This document shows positions 1-8,144 of a DNA stretch of 64,000 nt, one piece after another. The DNA lies in the NCBI GenBank assembly GCA_963169235.1, contig CAUJCX010000015.1:32277-96276 (forward strand), written 5' to 3'. The translations under genes and the position numbers were made by a program. The notes under the pieces were generated by a model, which was not told where the DNA came from, ran no database searches, and was given only the letters and a program-made list of their open reading frames with translations. How positions within the stretch are numbered: position 1 is the stretch's first letter; the number at the start of each line of letters is the position of its first letter. Source of the stretch: Actinomycetota bacterium (GTDB taxonomy: Bacteria > Actinomycetota > Thermoleophilia > Miltoncostaeales > Miltoncostaeaceae).

Positions 1-583
1 CCTCGGCGTCGGTGAGCGACCCCACCGGCCGCCACGGGTCCACGCCGGCCAGGAACAGCGTCTCGCTCTTGTAGACGTTGCCGATGCCGGCCACGACGCG
101 CTGGTCCATGACCGCCTCGCCCACCTCGCGGCCCGGGTCGATGGCGCGCAGGGCGGCCACCGTGTCGCCGGCGGGATCGGTGGCCTGGTGAAGCAGGTCG
201 GGTCCCAGCGCGCGGATGCCCGGCGGCAGCGGCTCACCGGGCTCCAGCAGCCGGATGCCCTGGCACGAGTAGAGCACTGCCGTCGCGTGGTCGAACCGCA
301 GCATCAGCGTGAGGCCGGTGGAACGCACGGGCCGGCCTGCGGGCACCAGGCGCCACACCCCGGTCATGCGCAGGTGCGTGTGCAGCACCCGGCCGCTGGC
401 GAAGCGCATCAGGTGGTGCTTGCCCCGGGCCTCGGCGCCGGTGACGGCGTCGCCCTCGAGGCGCCCGGGGATGCCGAGGGCGAGCGCACGCGGGTCGCGC
501 GAGCGGGCCTCGCGCACGACGTGGCCCGTCAGCCGCTCTTGCCACAGCCCCGCGTTGCGGTGGCTGACGTGTCCCTCAGGCAC
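1..583 (-). CDS. nei: Fpg/Nei-family DNA glycosylase (partial, C-terminus beyond the window)
   Basis: Base-excision repair glycosylase/AP lyase that removes oxidised bases. The GTG start at 583 is followed directly by Pro-Glu-Gly-His; the N-terminal proline after Met and the following glutamate are the catalytic residues of the Fpg/Nei family. Near the left edge the helix-two-turn-helix motif GIGNVYKSE is readable, preceded by MDQRVVA. About 194 residues are present; the missing end should carry the rest of the H2TH domain and any zinc finger. The start overlaps the 3' end of lhr by 8 bases, so the two are surely co-transcribed. An lhr-nei neighbourhood is also known in mycobacteria (Rv3296-Rv3297). 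Whether it is Nei2 or MutM is not settled without the C-terminus. Confidence 0.85.
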   Translation of the reverse strand, partial: MPEGHVSHRNAGLWQERLTGHVVREARSRDPRALALGIPGRLEGDAVTGAEARGKHHLMRFASGRVLHTHLRMTGVWRLVPAGRPVRSTGLTLMLRFDHATAVLYSCQGIRLLEPGEPLPPGIRALGPDLLHQATDPAGDTVAALRAIDPGREVGEAVMDQRVVAGIGNVYKSETLFLAGVDPWRPVGSLTDAE

Positions 584-3500
584 GGGCGATCACCCCGCCC
601 AGGTCGCGCCGGAAGCCCGCGTCCAGCAGGCGGTCCTCCCACGGGCCGCCCACGACGGGCACGCCATCCACGCGCTCCGGGCGCACCTTGCGGGCGCGGT
701 CGGCGACGGCCCACTGGGCCAGGGCCCGCAGGGCGTCGTCGTGGTCGTGATCGTCGGTGGCGGCGAACGTCACCAGGCCGCGACCACCCCGCTCGACGTA
801 CACCAGCGGGCGCCCTCCCAGCGTGACCACGTGGGCGCCGAACACCCGCGACGGGGCGCGCCGACCCCGGTGCGGGGGCCACGGCACAGCTGCCCCGTAC
901 ACCTGCGCCGGGTCGGCCGCACCCAGCACCAGCGGCACGGGCGTCGCGGGCTGGTCGCGCAGCCGGTCGACCGCGCCGGACACCGCGAACTGGGCGCCTC
1001 CCAGGCCGTCCACGAAGTAGCCGCGGCGGCACGCGCCCGTAACCTCCATCTGGGCGAACGCGGGGTAGACGCCCGCGAACCCGCCGGGCACGCCCTCCGC
1101 CAGCACGGCTCCGCGGGTGACGACGCCGTAGCGCTCCAGCAGCGTCTCGGCCACGGCGTGGGCGCGCTCGGAGGCCGCCGGGGCCCGCGCGTACAACGGG
1201 GCCGTCGCCAGCCAGCGGCCCGCCACGACCGCCCGGTTGGTGCGCGACGAGCGCAGGCGGGCGTGTCCCCGGCGGGTGCCCCGCGACGCCGGGGTGGACG
1301 ATTGCAGGCGCTTGGGGGCGCGCAGGGGCGCCCACAGGTCGTTGGCGACGTGGCCGCTCCACACCAGCGACCAGAGGGCCGCGAACGCGTCGTCGGCGGC
1401 CAGCCCGCAGGCGTCCACCAGGTCGTCCCAGAACATCGGCCCGTGCTCCAGGGCGCCCACGAGCGCCGTGGCCGGCGCGTCGCCGGGGGGAGCGGGCGGG
1501 GCGGGGGCCAGCAGCGGCGCGTCCTCACGCAGGTACAGGGCCACCCGGCCGCCGGCGGTGGCGCCGGCCCCCAGCCAGCGCACCTGGCCCTCGGCCAGCA
1601 GCTGGTCGAGCCAGGCCGGGGAGTACGCGCCCAGGCGGCGCGGGAACACCTCGCCCTCCCACTGCGCGGGCGGCAGCGGCACGCCCTGCAGCGTCGCGAT
1701 GACGTCGCGCAGGGCGTCCGGGCCACCGGCCGAGCCGGGCCGGTCGACGCGCTGCCAGGCGGGCACGAACGAGGCCAGCGCCGCGTGGTCGACGGCTTCC
1801 ACCTCGGCCCGCAGTGCGGCCATGCTAGCGCGGCGCAGGCGACGCAGCACGTCGGCGTCGCACCACTCGTCGCCCACTCCCCCGGGGCGCATGTGCCCGT
1901 CCACCAGCGTGCCGCGCTCGCGCAACCGGGTCAGCACGGCGTCGGCGGCGCCGGGGGCGATGCCCAGGCGCGCGGCGACGTCGGCGGTGGTGAACGGGCC
2001 GTGGGTGCGGGCGTAGCGCGCCACCAGCCCGGCCAGGGCGTCGTCGGCGGGCTCGAGCAACGCGGCCGGGAGGCCGGCGGGCGGCATGACGCCCAGGCCG
2101 TCGCGGTAGCGGGCGACGTCCTCGGCCGTCACCCAGCGTTCCTCGCCCGCCACGCGGATGCGCGCCGCCCGCCGCTCGGCCTCCAGGCCGCCCAGCACGT
2201 CGTGGGCGGTGGCGGGGGCGTCCATGCGGGCGGCCACCTCGGCCTGGGTGAGGTCGCCGACCCGGCGCAGCACGTCGTGCACCGCGTCGGCGTGCCGGGC
2301 GCGGGTGCGCTCGGACAGGTGCTGCAGGTCGTCCTCCACCTGCCCGATGGCGTCGGCGTCCAGCAGGTCGCGCATGCCCTCGTCGCCCAGCAGCTCGCGC
2401 AGCAGGTCGCGGTCGAGGGCCAGCGCCTGCGCCCGGCGTTCGGCGACGGGGGCGTCGTCCTCGTACATGTACGTGGCGACGTACTCGAACATGAGGCTGG
2501 CCGTGAACGGCGACGGCCGGTCGGTGTCGGCGACCACGACGCTGATCTCGCGCCGCGCGACCCCGTCCAGCAGGGCGCGCAGGGCGGGCAGGTCGAACCA
2601 GTCGTTGAGGCACTCCCGGTACGTCTCGAGGATCACCGGGAAGCTGCCGAAGCGGCGGGCCACCTGCAGAAGCGCGGACGCGCGCAGGCGCTGCTGCCAC
2701 AGCGGCGTGCGCTGTCCCGGGCGGCGGCGGGGGATGAGGAGGGCGCGCCCGGCGTTCTCGCGGAAGCGGGCCCCGAACAGGGCGCTTGCGGCCAGCTCGC
2801 CGATGACCAGCTCGTCCACCTCGCCGGCCTCCAGCAGCACCCACGACACGTCGGGCGGTTCGTCGGTCTCGGGCATGTGCAGCGCGATGCCGTCGTCGCT
2901 CCAGATGGGGTGCACCTCTGCACCGGTCTGCTCGCGGATGCGGGCGGCCAGCGCCATGGCCCAGGGGGCGTGGACGCGGGCGCCGAACGGGCTCAGCAGG
3001 CACAGCCGCCAGTCGCCGATCTCGTCGCGGAAGCGCTCCACCACGATGGTGCGGTCGCTGGGGACGGCGCCGGTGGCCGCCGCCTGGTCGTGCACATAGC
3101 GCACCAGGTTCTCGGCGGCGCGATGGTCGAAGCGGCTCTCGGACGCGAGCCGGGCGCGGGCCTCGGCGGGGTCGGCGGCGAGCAGCTCGCGGGCCAGGCG
3201 GCCGACGGCGCGTCCCAGCTCGGCGGGGCGTCCGACGCCCTCGCCCCTCCAGAACGGCACGGCCCCGGGCGCCCCGGGCGCGGGCGACACCAGCACCCGG
3301 TCGTGCGTGACCTGCTCGATGCGCCAGGTGGACGCGCCCAGCATGAACGTCTGCCCGGGACGCGCCTCGTACACCATCTCCTCGTCCAGCTCGCCCACGC
3401 GCGTGGAGCCGTCGGCCAGGAACACGCCGTAGAGGCCCCGGTCGGGGATGGTGCCGGCGTTCTGCACCGCCAGCTGCCGGATGCCGGGACGCCCCCGCAC

Positions 3501-5024
3501 CACGTCGGCGGCGCGGTCCCACGCCAGGCGCGGGCGCAGCTCGGCGAACTCGTCCGACGGATACCGGCCCGACAGCATGTCGAGCACGCCGTCGAACTGC
3601 TCGCGGGAGATCTCGGCGAACGGGTACGCGCCGCGCACCACGGCCAGCATGTCGGGCACGTGCCACTCGCGGTCGACGCTCATGGCCACCAGCTGCTGGG
3701 CCAGCACGTCCAGCGTCAGCCGGGGGACGGTGGTGGGCTCGATGTCGCCCGTCGCCATGCGCGGCACCACGGCGGCGCACTCCAGGAGGTCGCCGCGGAA
3801 CTTGGGGAAGATGCGCCCGCGGCTGGTGCGGCCCACGCCGTGGCCCGCCCGGCCCACGCGCTGGATGCCGGCCGCGACGCTGTGGGGGCTCTCCACCTGC
3901 ACCACCAGGTCGATCGCGCCCATGTCGATGCCCAGCTCGAGGCTGCTGGTGGCCACCAGCGCGGGCAGCCGTCCCTGCTTGAGCGCCTCCTCGATGAGCA
4001 CGCGCTGCTCGCGGGCCAGCGAGCCGTGGTGGGCACGGGCGATCTCGGCGTCGGCCAGCTCGTTGAGGCGCAGCGCCAGGCGCTCCGCCAGGCGGCGGTT
4101 GTTGACGAACACCAGCGTCGACGTGTGGGCCTGGATGAGCTCGAGGATGCGGGGGTACATCGACGGCCAGATGGACGCGGCCGTGGTGGTCTCGGACCCC
4201 GCCACCGCCGCGTGCACGTCGGCGATGCGCTCGGGCCCGCCGGCGGTGACGTCGGCGAGGTCGTCGACCGGGACGATCACCTCGAGGTCCATCTGCTTGG
4301 GCGTCGATGCGTCCGCGATGGCGACCGGGCGCGGCTGGCCGTCCGCCCCGTTTCCCGCGAGGAAGCGCGCCACCTCCGACAACGGCCGTTGCGTCGCCGA
4401 CAGGCCGATGCGCTGCACCGGCCCGCCACCCGCCGCGGCGACGCACTCCTCGAGGCGCTCGAGGCTGAGGGCCAGGTGCGAGCCGCGCTTGGTGCCCGCC
4501 ACCGCGTGGATCTCGTCGACGATCACCGTGCCCACGTCGGCCAGGATCTCCCGTCCGCGTGAGGTCAGCAGCAGGTAGAGGCTCTCGGGGGTGGTGATGA
4601 GGATGTCGGGCGGGGTGCGCAGCATCCGCTGGCGCTCCACCTGGGGCGTGTCGCCCGTGCGCACCGCCACCCGCAGCGCGGGCAGATCGCGCCCGGCGCG
4701 GCGGGCCGCGTCGGCCAGGCCGGCGAGGGGGCCGGTGAGGTTGCGCTCGACGTCGTAGTTGAGGGCCTTCAGCGGTGACACGTACAGCACCCGCTTCGCC
4801 GGCCGGTCGTCCAGGCGGGCGGCCATCAGCCGGTCGATGGCCCACATGAACGCGGCCAACGTCTTACCGGAGCCCGTGGGCGCCAGGATCAGCGTGTTCT
4901 CGCCCGCGGCGATGTGCGGCCACCCGGTGGACTGCGCGGCCGTCGGGGCCTCGAACGCGCGGCCGAACCAGTCGCGCGTGAGCGGGTGGAACGGCGCGAG
5001 CGGGTCGGGGGCGCCGTCGGTCAT
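576..5024 (-). CDS. lhr: Lhr-family ATP-dependent helicase
   Basis: Large superfamily 2 DNA helicase (1482 residues) of the full-length Lhr type, acting in DNA repair. Visible motifs: Walker A APTGSGKT near residue 50, DEIH box (VDEIHAVAG), motif III SATQRPL, a C-terminal RecA domain with TSSLELGIDMG and QRVGRAGH, then a winged-helix/Lhr-core region and a long C-terminal domain. Full-length bacterial Lhr is about 1500 residues, so it looks complete. The ATG at 5024 was chosen because the helicase homology begins right after it and a TATCCT hexamer ends 6 bases upstream, suggesting a leaderless mRNA; a longer upstream reading frame exists but has no helicase-like sequence. The downstream nei overlaps the stop, pointing to a repair operon. 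Confidence 0.95.
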   Translation of the reverse strand: MTDGAPDPLAPFHPLTRDWFGRAFEAPTAAQSTGWPHIAAGENTLILAPTGSGKTLAAFMWAIDRLMAARLDDRPAKRVLYVSPLKALNYDVERNLTGPLAGLADAARRAGRDLPALRVAVRTGDTPQVERQRMLRTPPDILITTPESLYLLLTSRGREILADVGTVIVDEIHAVAGTKRGSHLALSLERLEECVAAAGGGPVQRIGLSATQRPLSEVARFLAGNGADGQPRPVAIADASTPKQMDLEVIVPVDDLADVTAGGPERIADVHAAVAGSETTTAASIWPSMYPRILELIQAHTSTLVFVNNRRLAERLALRLNELADAEIARAHHGSLAREQRVLIEEALKQGRLPALVATSSLELGIDMGAIDLVVQVESPHSVAAGIQRVGRAGHGVGRTSRGRIFPKFRGDLLECAAVVPRMATGDIEPTTVPRLTLDVLAQQLVAMSVDREWHVPDMLAVVRGAYPFAEISREQFDGVLDMLSGRYPSDEFAELRPRLAWDRAADVVRGRPGIRQLAVQNAGTIPDRGLYGVFLADGSTRVGELDEEMVYEARPGQTFMLGASTWRIEQVTHDRVLVSPAPGAPGAVPFWRGEGVGRPAELGRAVGRLARELLAADPAEARARLASESRFDHRAAENLVRYVHDQAAATGAVPSDRTIVVERFRDEIGDWRLCLLSPFGARVHAPWAMALAARIREQTGAEVHPIWSDDGIALHMPETDEPPDVSWVLLEAGEVDELVIGELAASALFGARFRENAGRALLIPRRRPGQRTPLWQQRLRASALLQVARRFGSFPVILETYRECLNDWFDLPALRALLDGVARREISVVVADTDRPSPFTASLMFEYVATYMYEDDAPVAERRAQALALDRDLLRELLGDEGMRDLLDADAIGQVEDDLQHLSERTRARHADAVHDVLRRVGDLTQAEVAARMDAPATAHDVLGGLEAERRAARIRVAGEERWVTAEDVARYRDGLGVMPPAGLPAALLEPADDALAGLVARYARTHGPFTTADVAARLGIAPGAADAVLTRLRERGTLVDGHMRPGGVGDEWCDADVLRRLRRASMAALRAEVEAVDHAALASFVPAWQRVDRPGSAGGPDALRDVIATLQGVPLPPAQWEGEVFPRRLGAYSPAWLDQLLAEGQVRWLGAGATAGGRVALYLREDAPLLAPAPPAPPGDAPATALVGALEHGPMFWDDLVDACGLAADDAFAALWSLVWSGHVANDLWAPLRAPKRLQSSTPASRGTRRGHARLRSSRTNRAVVAGRWLATAPLYARAPAASERAHAVAETLLERYGVVTRGAVLAEGVPGGFAGVYPAFAQMEVTGACRRGYFVDGLGGAQFAVSGAVDRLRDQPATPVPLVLGAADPAQVYGAAVPWPPHRGRRAPSRVFGAHVVTLGGRPLVYVERGGRGLVTFAATDDHDHDDALRALAQWAVADRARKVRPERVDGVPVVGGPWEDRLLDAGFRRDLGGVIARA

Positions 5025-5030
5025 CCCGGA

Positions 5031-5036
5031 AGGATA
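5031..5036 (-). promoter_or_regulatory. Putative -10 (TATCCT) of lhr, leaderless start
   Basis: TATCCT on the minus strand ends 6 bases before the lhr ATG and there is no Shine-Dalgarno sequence between them. It matches the pattern seen at many other starts in this window. Inferred from sequence only. Confidence 0.5.
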
Positions 5037-5251
5037 GCGAGGCGAACGTGTGTTTGGCGACAGGGCGGGTCCTCCTTGGCGGACGGGCGCCGTTCCGCCG
5101 TCGTGAGCGAGAGGGCATCGCGGAGAGCCGCCGCCACGCAGTGGGTGCGTCGCGACATGATGTGTGGACGGTGAGTGAGGGTAAAGGGTTGTGCCTGTGG
5201 TACCGACATGATTGGATGGTGGCGATGGTGTGGCGCAAAAGGAGGGCAGGA

Positions 5252-5764
5252 GTGGGTGTCTTTGAGGAAGCTCTCGCGGAGGCCAAGCTCTCTGAGCGGA
5301 AAGCGCGAGAGGGGCTTGAGGATGCGGAATCAAAGGCGCGCTCTCTCGCGGCGGAGATCCAGCGACTCCAGCATTTGATCTCGAGCTTGGAGAGCGTGGT
5401 GATGCCCGCTGCCATTCAGGATGTGGGGGCTCGCCGGGCTCGAGCCAGTGGTGTGCAGAGGTCCGATGAACCTCTCACTTCGCCGCCGTTCCGCATGGGC
5501 GGTGAGGGCGTCAGGGTCGCGCGGCCTGGGCTCATGCAGTTCTTGAGAGAGGCGTTGTATGAGAAGGGGCGATTGACCCTTGATGACGCGGAGCGTCTTG
5601 TCCGGGCCGATCCGCGCTTCGCGCACACCAAGGCTTCGAGAAATACGATGTCTGCGCGATTTAGCAAACTCGTGACAGATAAGCACGCGGTGCGCGTCGC
5701 TGATGGTGTCTACGAGGCGGTATCGGGCGAGGGTGTGGCGGTCGACCGCACCGGGCGGACGTGA
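5252..5764 (+). CDS. Unknown protein: N-terminal coiled coil, C-terminal winged-helix-like domain, next to HicAB
   Basis: Not a family I recognise (170 residues). Residues 2-50 are rich in Glu, Lys, Ala and Leu with heptad spacing, so a coiled coil is likely. A variable linker follows, then about 70 residues of mixed helices ending in a basic stretch (SARFSKLVTDKHAVRVADGVYEAV) that reads like a winged-helix DNA-binding domain. The GTG at 5252 was chosen because a strong AAAGGAGG lies 7 bases upstream; an in-frame ATG at 5216 is possible. The gene ends 1 base before hicA, so it probably forms one operon with hicAB and may be a regulator or third component. Codon use is less GC-extreme than in the neighbours, suggesting acquisition by transfer. 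Confidence 0.7.
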   Translation: MGVFEEALAEAKLSERKAREGLEDAESKARSLAAEIQRLQHLISSLESVVMPAAIQDVGARRARASGVQRSDEPLTSPPFRMGGEGVRVARPGLMQFLREALYEKGRLTLDDAERLVRADPRFAHTKASRNTMSARFSKLVTDKHAVRVADGVYEAVSGEGVAVDRTGRT

Positions 5765-5765
5765 G

Positions 5766-5951
5766 ATGAAAGTCCGGGAGGCCATCAGCATCATCGAGGC
5801 GGACGGCTGGTGTTTCGCGCGCCAGCGCGGAAGCCACAGGCAGTACCGCCACCCCACAAAGCCCGGACAGGTGACCGTCTCCGGCGCTCTCGGTTCGGAC
5901 CTCAAGCCCAAGACGTTCGCGAGCATCATCAAGCAGGCGGGGTTGCGCTAG
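5766..5951 (+). CDS. hicA: HicA-family mRNA interferase toxin
   Basis: Small basic protein (61 residues) of the HicA toxin family, a double-stranded-RNA-binding-like fold that cleaves mRNA when not bound by HicB. The family pattern is clear: an N-terminal helix, then DGW, then RQRGSHRQYRHP containing the conserved Gly-Ser-His with the catalytic histidine, then the typical ending (LKPKTFASIIKQAGL). Length is normal for HicA. The ATG at 5766 sits 1 base after the stop of the upstream coiled-coil gene, so it is translated from the same mRNA. hicB follows after 10 bases. Toxin-first order is the usual hicAB arrangement. Confidence 0.93.
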   Translation: MKVREAISIIEADGWCFARQRGSHRQYRHPTKPGQVTVSGALGSDLKPKTFASIIKQAGLR

Positions 5952-5954
5952 TCT
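5949..5954 (+). promoter_or_regulatory. Putative -10 (TAGTCT) for hicB
   Basis: TAGTCT overlaps the hicA stop codon and ends 7 bases before the hicB ATG, the spacing used by the leaderless starts elsewhere in the window. It could give antitoxin-only transcripts. A GGGGCG stretch in the spacer could instead act as a weak ribosome-binding site, so the call is tentative. Confidence 0.35.
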
Positions 5955-5961
5955 GGGGCGT

Positions 5962-6174
5962 ATGCGCGAGTACCTAGTCATCTTCGAGACGGGCGATGCT
6001 CCCGGCGTCAGCGCCTACGTACCGGACCTTCCCGGCTGCGTCGCGGCCGGAGAGACAAGGGCCGAAGTTGCCCAACTCATCCGCGAAGCGATTGCCTTTC
6101 ACATCGAGGGCCTCATGGCCGAGGGCGACCGCGTGCCGCCGCCCAGCACCAGCGCGGAGATGATCGCCGCCTGA
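5962..6174 (+). CDS. hicB: HicB-family antitoxin (short form)
   Basis: Antitoxin partner of HicA, 70 residues. The partial RNase H-like HicB fold is recognisable: an N-terminal strand YLVIFE, then VSAYVPDLPGCVAAGETRAEV with the conserved PDLPGC core, then a helix (LIREAIAFHIEGL) and a short proline-rich tail. No C-terminal ribbon-helix-helix or HTH DNA-binding domain is present, unlike longer HicB proteins, so operon autoregulation may depend on another protein; the coiled-coil/winged-helix gene just upstream is a candidate (inference). It ends before a long non-coding stretch. Confidence 0.9.
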   Translation: MREYLVIFETGDAPGVSAYVPDLPGCVAAGETRAEVAQLIREAIAFHIEGLMAEGDRVPPPSTSAEMIAA

Positions 6175-6808
6175 CGCAGCGCGATGACGGCGCAGGTGCG
6201 GCTCGTGGGTCTTCACACGGAGCGGTGGGGCCGTCCTCACCGTCGTTGAATGCACGCTTGCGAGACGCAGAGCGGCGTCGCGCCCCATCAGGACGGGCGC
6301 GGTGCACCGTGGCCACCAGCTTCCTTCCGCGCGCCCACGGGGCGCTTGCTTTCGCTCTCCGAGGCGGCTCCCTTGGTCTGCACCCCCCACGACGACCACG
6401 GACCCTCCCCACGCCGAGGACACCCGGACCCGCACGACATGAAGGACGCACCGTCGTCTGGCTCTGGAAGGGGGTGTGGGTTGCACACCGCGCTCACACC
6501 GCGGGGCCGCAATGGAGCTCGGTGATGGCACCAGAACACTGGCGCCTCGATCTGCACCACCAACGGTCGCTGGCGGTTGCCGTCTCCGCGCAAGAGGGAA
6601 CGCGAGTCCTCCATCCCGAGGTCGTCCCAGAAGTGAGCGTGCGAGCGCGGGTGCGGTGCCGGTTCGGAACACGGGCCACCCGCACGGAATGCGGGGAAGC
6701 CCCCCAGAGGGGGGTGGACGGAACCCCACGCCGGACGTACGGTTGGCACCCTCATCATTCGCGGGTGAGGGTTCTCCTTCCCGTCGTCGCCCACAGGGGA
6801 TCGGTCAC
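6175..6808 (+). other. 634-base stretch without a convincing gene
   Basis: No reading frame here shows the codon bias or protein features of the neighbours. The sequence is less uniformly GC-biased and contains a short hairpin (CCCCCAGAGGGGGG near 6700) about 100 bases before the next start. It may be a decayed mobile segment or a long leader of the secreted-protein gene. I recognise no riboswitch or known small RNA in it. Confidence 0.5.
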
Positions 6809-7324
6809 ATGCGCCGCACCATCGCCACCGCCACCGCACTCGCCACCGCCGGGCTCGCCGCCGTCGCCGCGGCGCCCGCCCAGGCGAAGGCCCCGAACCT
6901 GATCGCGCACTACAACGTGCAGAGCGTGAAGTGCGTCCCGGCGGCGGGTGGCACGGTGCGTGCACAGGTGCGGGTGCGGATGACGGTGGTGAACTACCAC
7001 GGCCTGCGCGGGCTCGATTGGGCGAAGCACATGGTGATGAAGGCGCGGCTCATCCCCACGACGTCCGGCCTCAACATCACGCGCCCGTGGCGCCAGTGGA
7101 AGACCCCGTACCTGACGCAGGACAAGCGGCATGCCTACGACATCATGGTGACCACCGACAACGTCAGCCCCACGGCCGACTGGAAGGTGCAGATCAAGAT
7201 GGTGTGGGACCGGGGCGCGCCGGTGCCGGACGTGGTGAAGGAGACCACCCGCCGGTTCAACGGCAGCTGCCAGGGCGCCACCACCCTCGACCCGGCACCG
7301 GCGCAGCCGAGCCTCAACGGCTGA
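6809..7324 (+). CDS. Secreted protein of unknown function
   Basis: 171-residue exported protein. A Sec signal peptide is clear: basic MRRT, a hydrophobic Ala/Leu-rich core and an AQA cleavage site around residue 27. The mature part is basic, rich in Lys, Trp and Val, with two cysteines (about residues 43 and 151) that could form a disulfide. I recognise no family. The ATG at 6809 has AGGGGA 8 bases upstream. A GC-rich hairpin follows the stop, and a CHAP-domain protein lies downstream on the same strand, so a cell-envelope role is possible but not shown. Confidence 0.75.
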   Translation: MRRTIATATALATAGLAAVAAAPAQAKAPNLIAHYNVQSVKCVPAAGGTVRAQVRVRMTVVNYHGLRGLDWAKHMVMKARLIPTTSGLNITRPWRQWKTPYLTQDKRHAYDIMVTTDNVSPTADWKVQIKMVWDRGAPVPDVVKETTRRFNGSCQGATTLDPAPAQPSLNG

Positions 7325-7336
7325 TCGACGCGGTGC

Positions 7337-7359
7337 GGGCGGGCGATCCGCGCCCGCCC
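7337..7359 (+). terminator. Hairpin terminator after the secreted protein
   Basis: Arms GGGCGGGC and GCCCGCCC, 8 bp and perfectly complementary with a 7-base loop, start 13 bases after the stop codon. There is no T tract, which is common for terminators in high-GC actinobacteria. Confidence 0.5.
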
Positions 7360-7432
7360 CGGTCGCCGCGCGACCGGCGGTGCTCCGCCTCCCTCAAGTC
7401 GGGTCCCCCGGATGCCGACAAGGCGGACGGAT

Positions 7433-8143
7433 ATGAGCACTCAGATCAGCGACGTCGGCGGCCTCGACAGCACCCTGTCCCGGATCCGTGAGATCCAGGC
7501 CATGGGGCAGCCCGTGCCGACCGGACCCACACAGACCGTGACCACGTCGGCGTTCGCGCAGCAGCTCGCGACGGCCCAGGCGGCGTCCCCCACGGCGGCG
7601 TCCACGCCGGGGCTCGACTCCCTGACCACGAACCCCGCCGCCATCACGTCCATGGGCCTCACGCCCACCGGCACCGGCAGCGCCACGGGCCAGCAGATCG
7701 CCGCCCTCGCCACCGCCGAGCTGGGCGTGCGCGAGCAGCCGCCCGGGTCCAACAACGGCGCCCGCATCGCCGAGTACCGCACCGCCACCCAGGGCGCCGG
7801 CGTCGGCCCCTGGTGCTCCTACTTCGTGTCGTGGGTCGCCGCGCAGGCCGGCGCGCCCATCGGTCCCGACGGCCGCGGCGAGGGCTGGGTGCCCAACGTC
7901 GAGCGGTGGGGCAAGGACACCGGCCGCTGGATCGCCCCCAACTCCGGCGTCAGCGCCCAGGTGGGCGACGCCATCATCTTCGACCGCAACGGCGACGGCC
8001 TCACCGACCACATCGGCATCGTCACGGCCGTGCGGCCGGACGGCGGCGTCGAGACCGTCGAGGGCAACTCCTCCGACGCCGTGTCGAAGCGCAGCTACGG
8101 GGCCGGTCAGTGGACCGGGCTCGTGCGCATCGCCCCCGCCTAG
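7433..8143 (+). CDS. CHAP-domain protein (probable cell-wall amidase/peptidase)
   Basis: 236 residues. The C-terminal ~130 residues form a CHAP domain: GPWCSYFVSWVAAQAG carries the catalytic cysteine, and DHIGIVTAV carries the catalytic histidine, followed by VEGNSS. CHAP enzymes cleave peptidoglycan cross-links or stem peptides. The N-terminal ~100 residues are low-complexity and rich in Thr, Ala, Gln and Pro, with no obvious signal peptide; the opening (STQISDVGGLDSTLSRIREIQAMG) resembles N-termini of proteins exported by other routes, for example flagellar hydrolases (inference). The ATG at 7433 has a GGCGGACGG sequence just upstream. Its TAG stop lies in the target duplication of the adjacent IS481-type element, so the gene survived the insertion intact. 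Confidence 0.85.
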   Translation: MSTQISDVGGLDSTLSRIREIQAMGQPVPTGPTQTVTTSAFAQQLATAQAASPTAASTPGLDSLTTNPAAITSMGLTPTGTGSATGQQIAALATAELGVREQPPGSNNGARIAEYRTATQGAGVGPWCSYFVSWVAAQAGAPIGPDGRGEGWVPNVERWGKDTGRWIAPNSGVSAQVGDAIIFDRNGDGLTDHIGIVTAVRPDGGVETVEGNSSDAVSKRSYGAGQWTGLVRIAPA

Positions 8144-8144
8144 T
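8139..8144 (+). repeat. Left target-site duplication CCTAGT of the IS481-type element
   Basis: CCTAGT abuts the left inverted repeat and recurs at 9189-9194. It fits the NCTAGN target reported for IS481. The CTAG inside it supplies the stop codon of the CHAP gene (plus strand) and of the transposase (minus strand). Confidence 0.85.

Noticed and set aside
309..4562. Very long open frames antisense to lhr
   Set aside because: They mirror the lhr gene and arise from GC-rich codon bias; no domain or ribosome-binding site supports them.
6225..6808. Possible genes in the 6.2-6.8 kb gap
   Set aside because: Frames overlap each other, lack ribosome-binding sites, and show no codon bias or motif.
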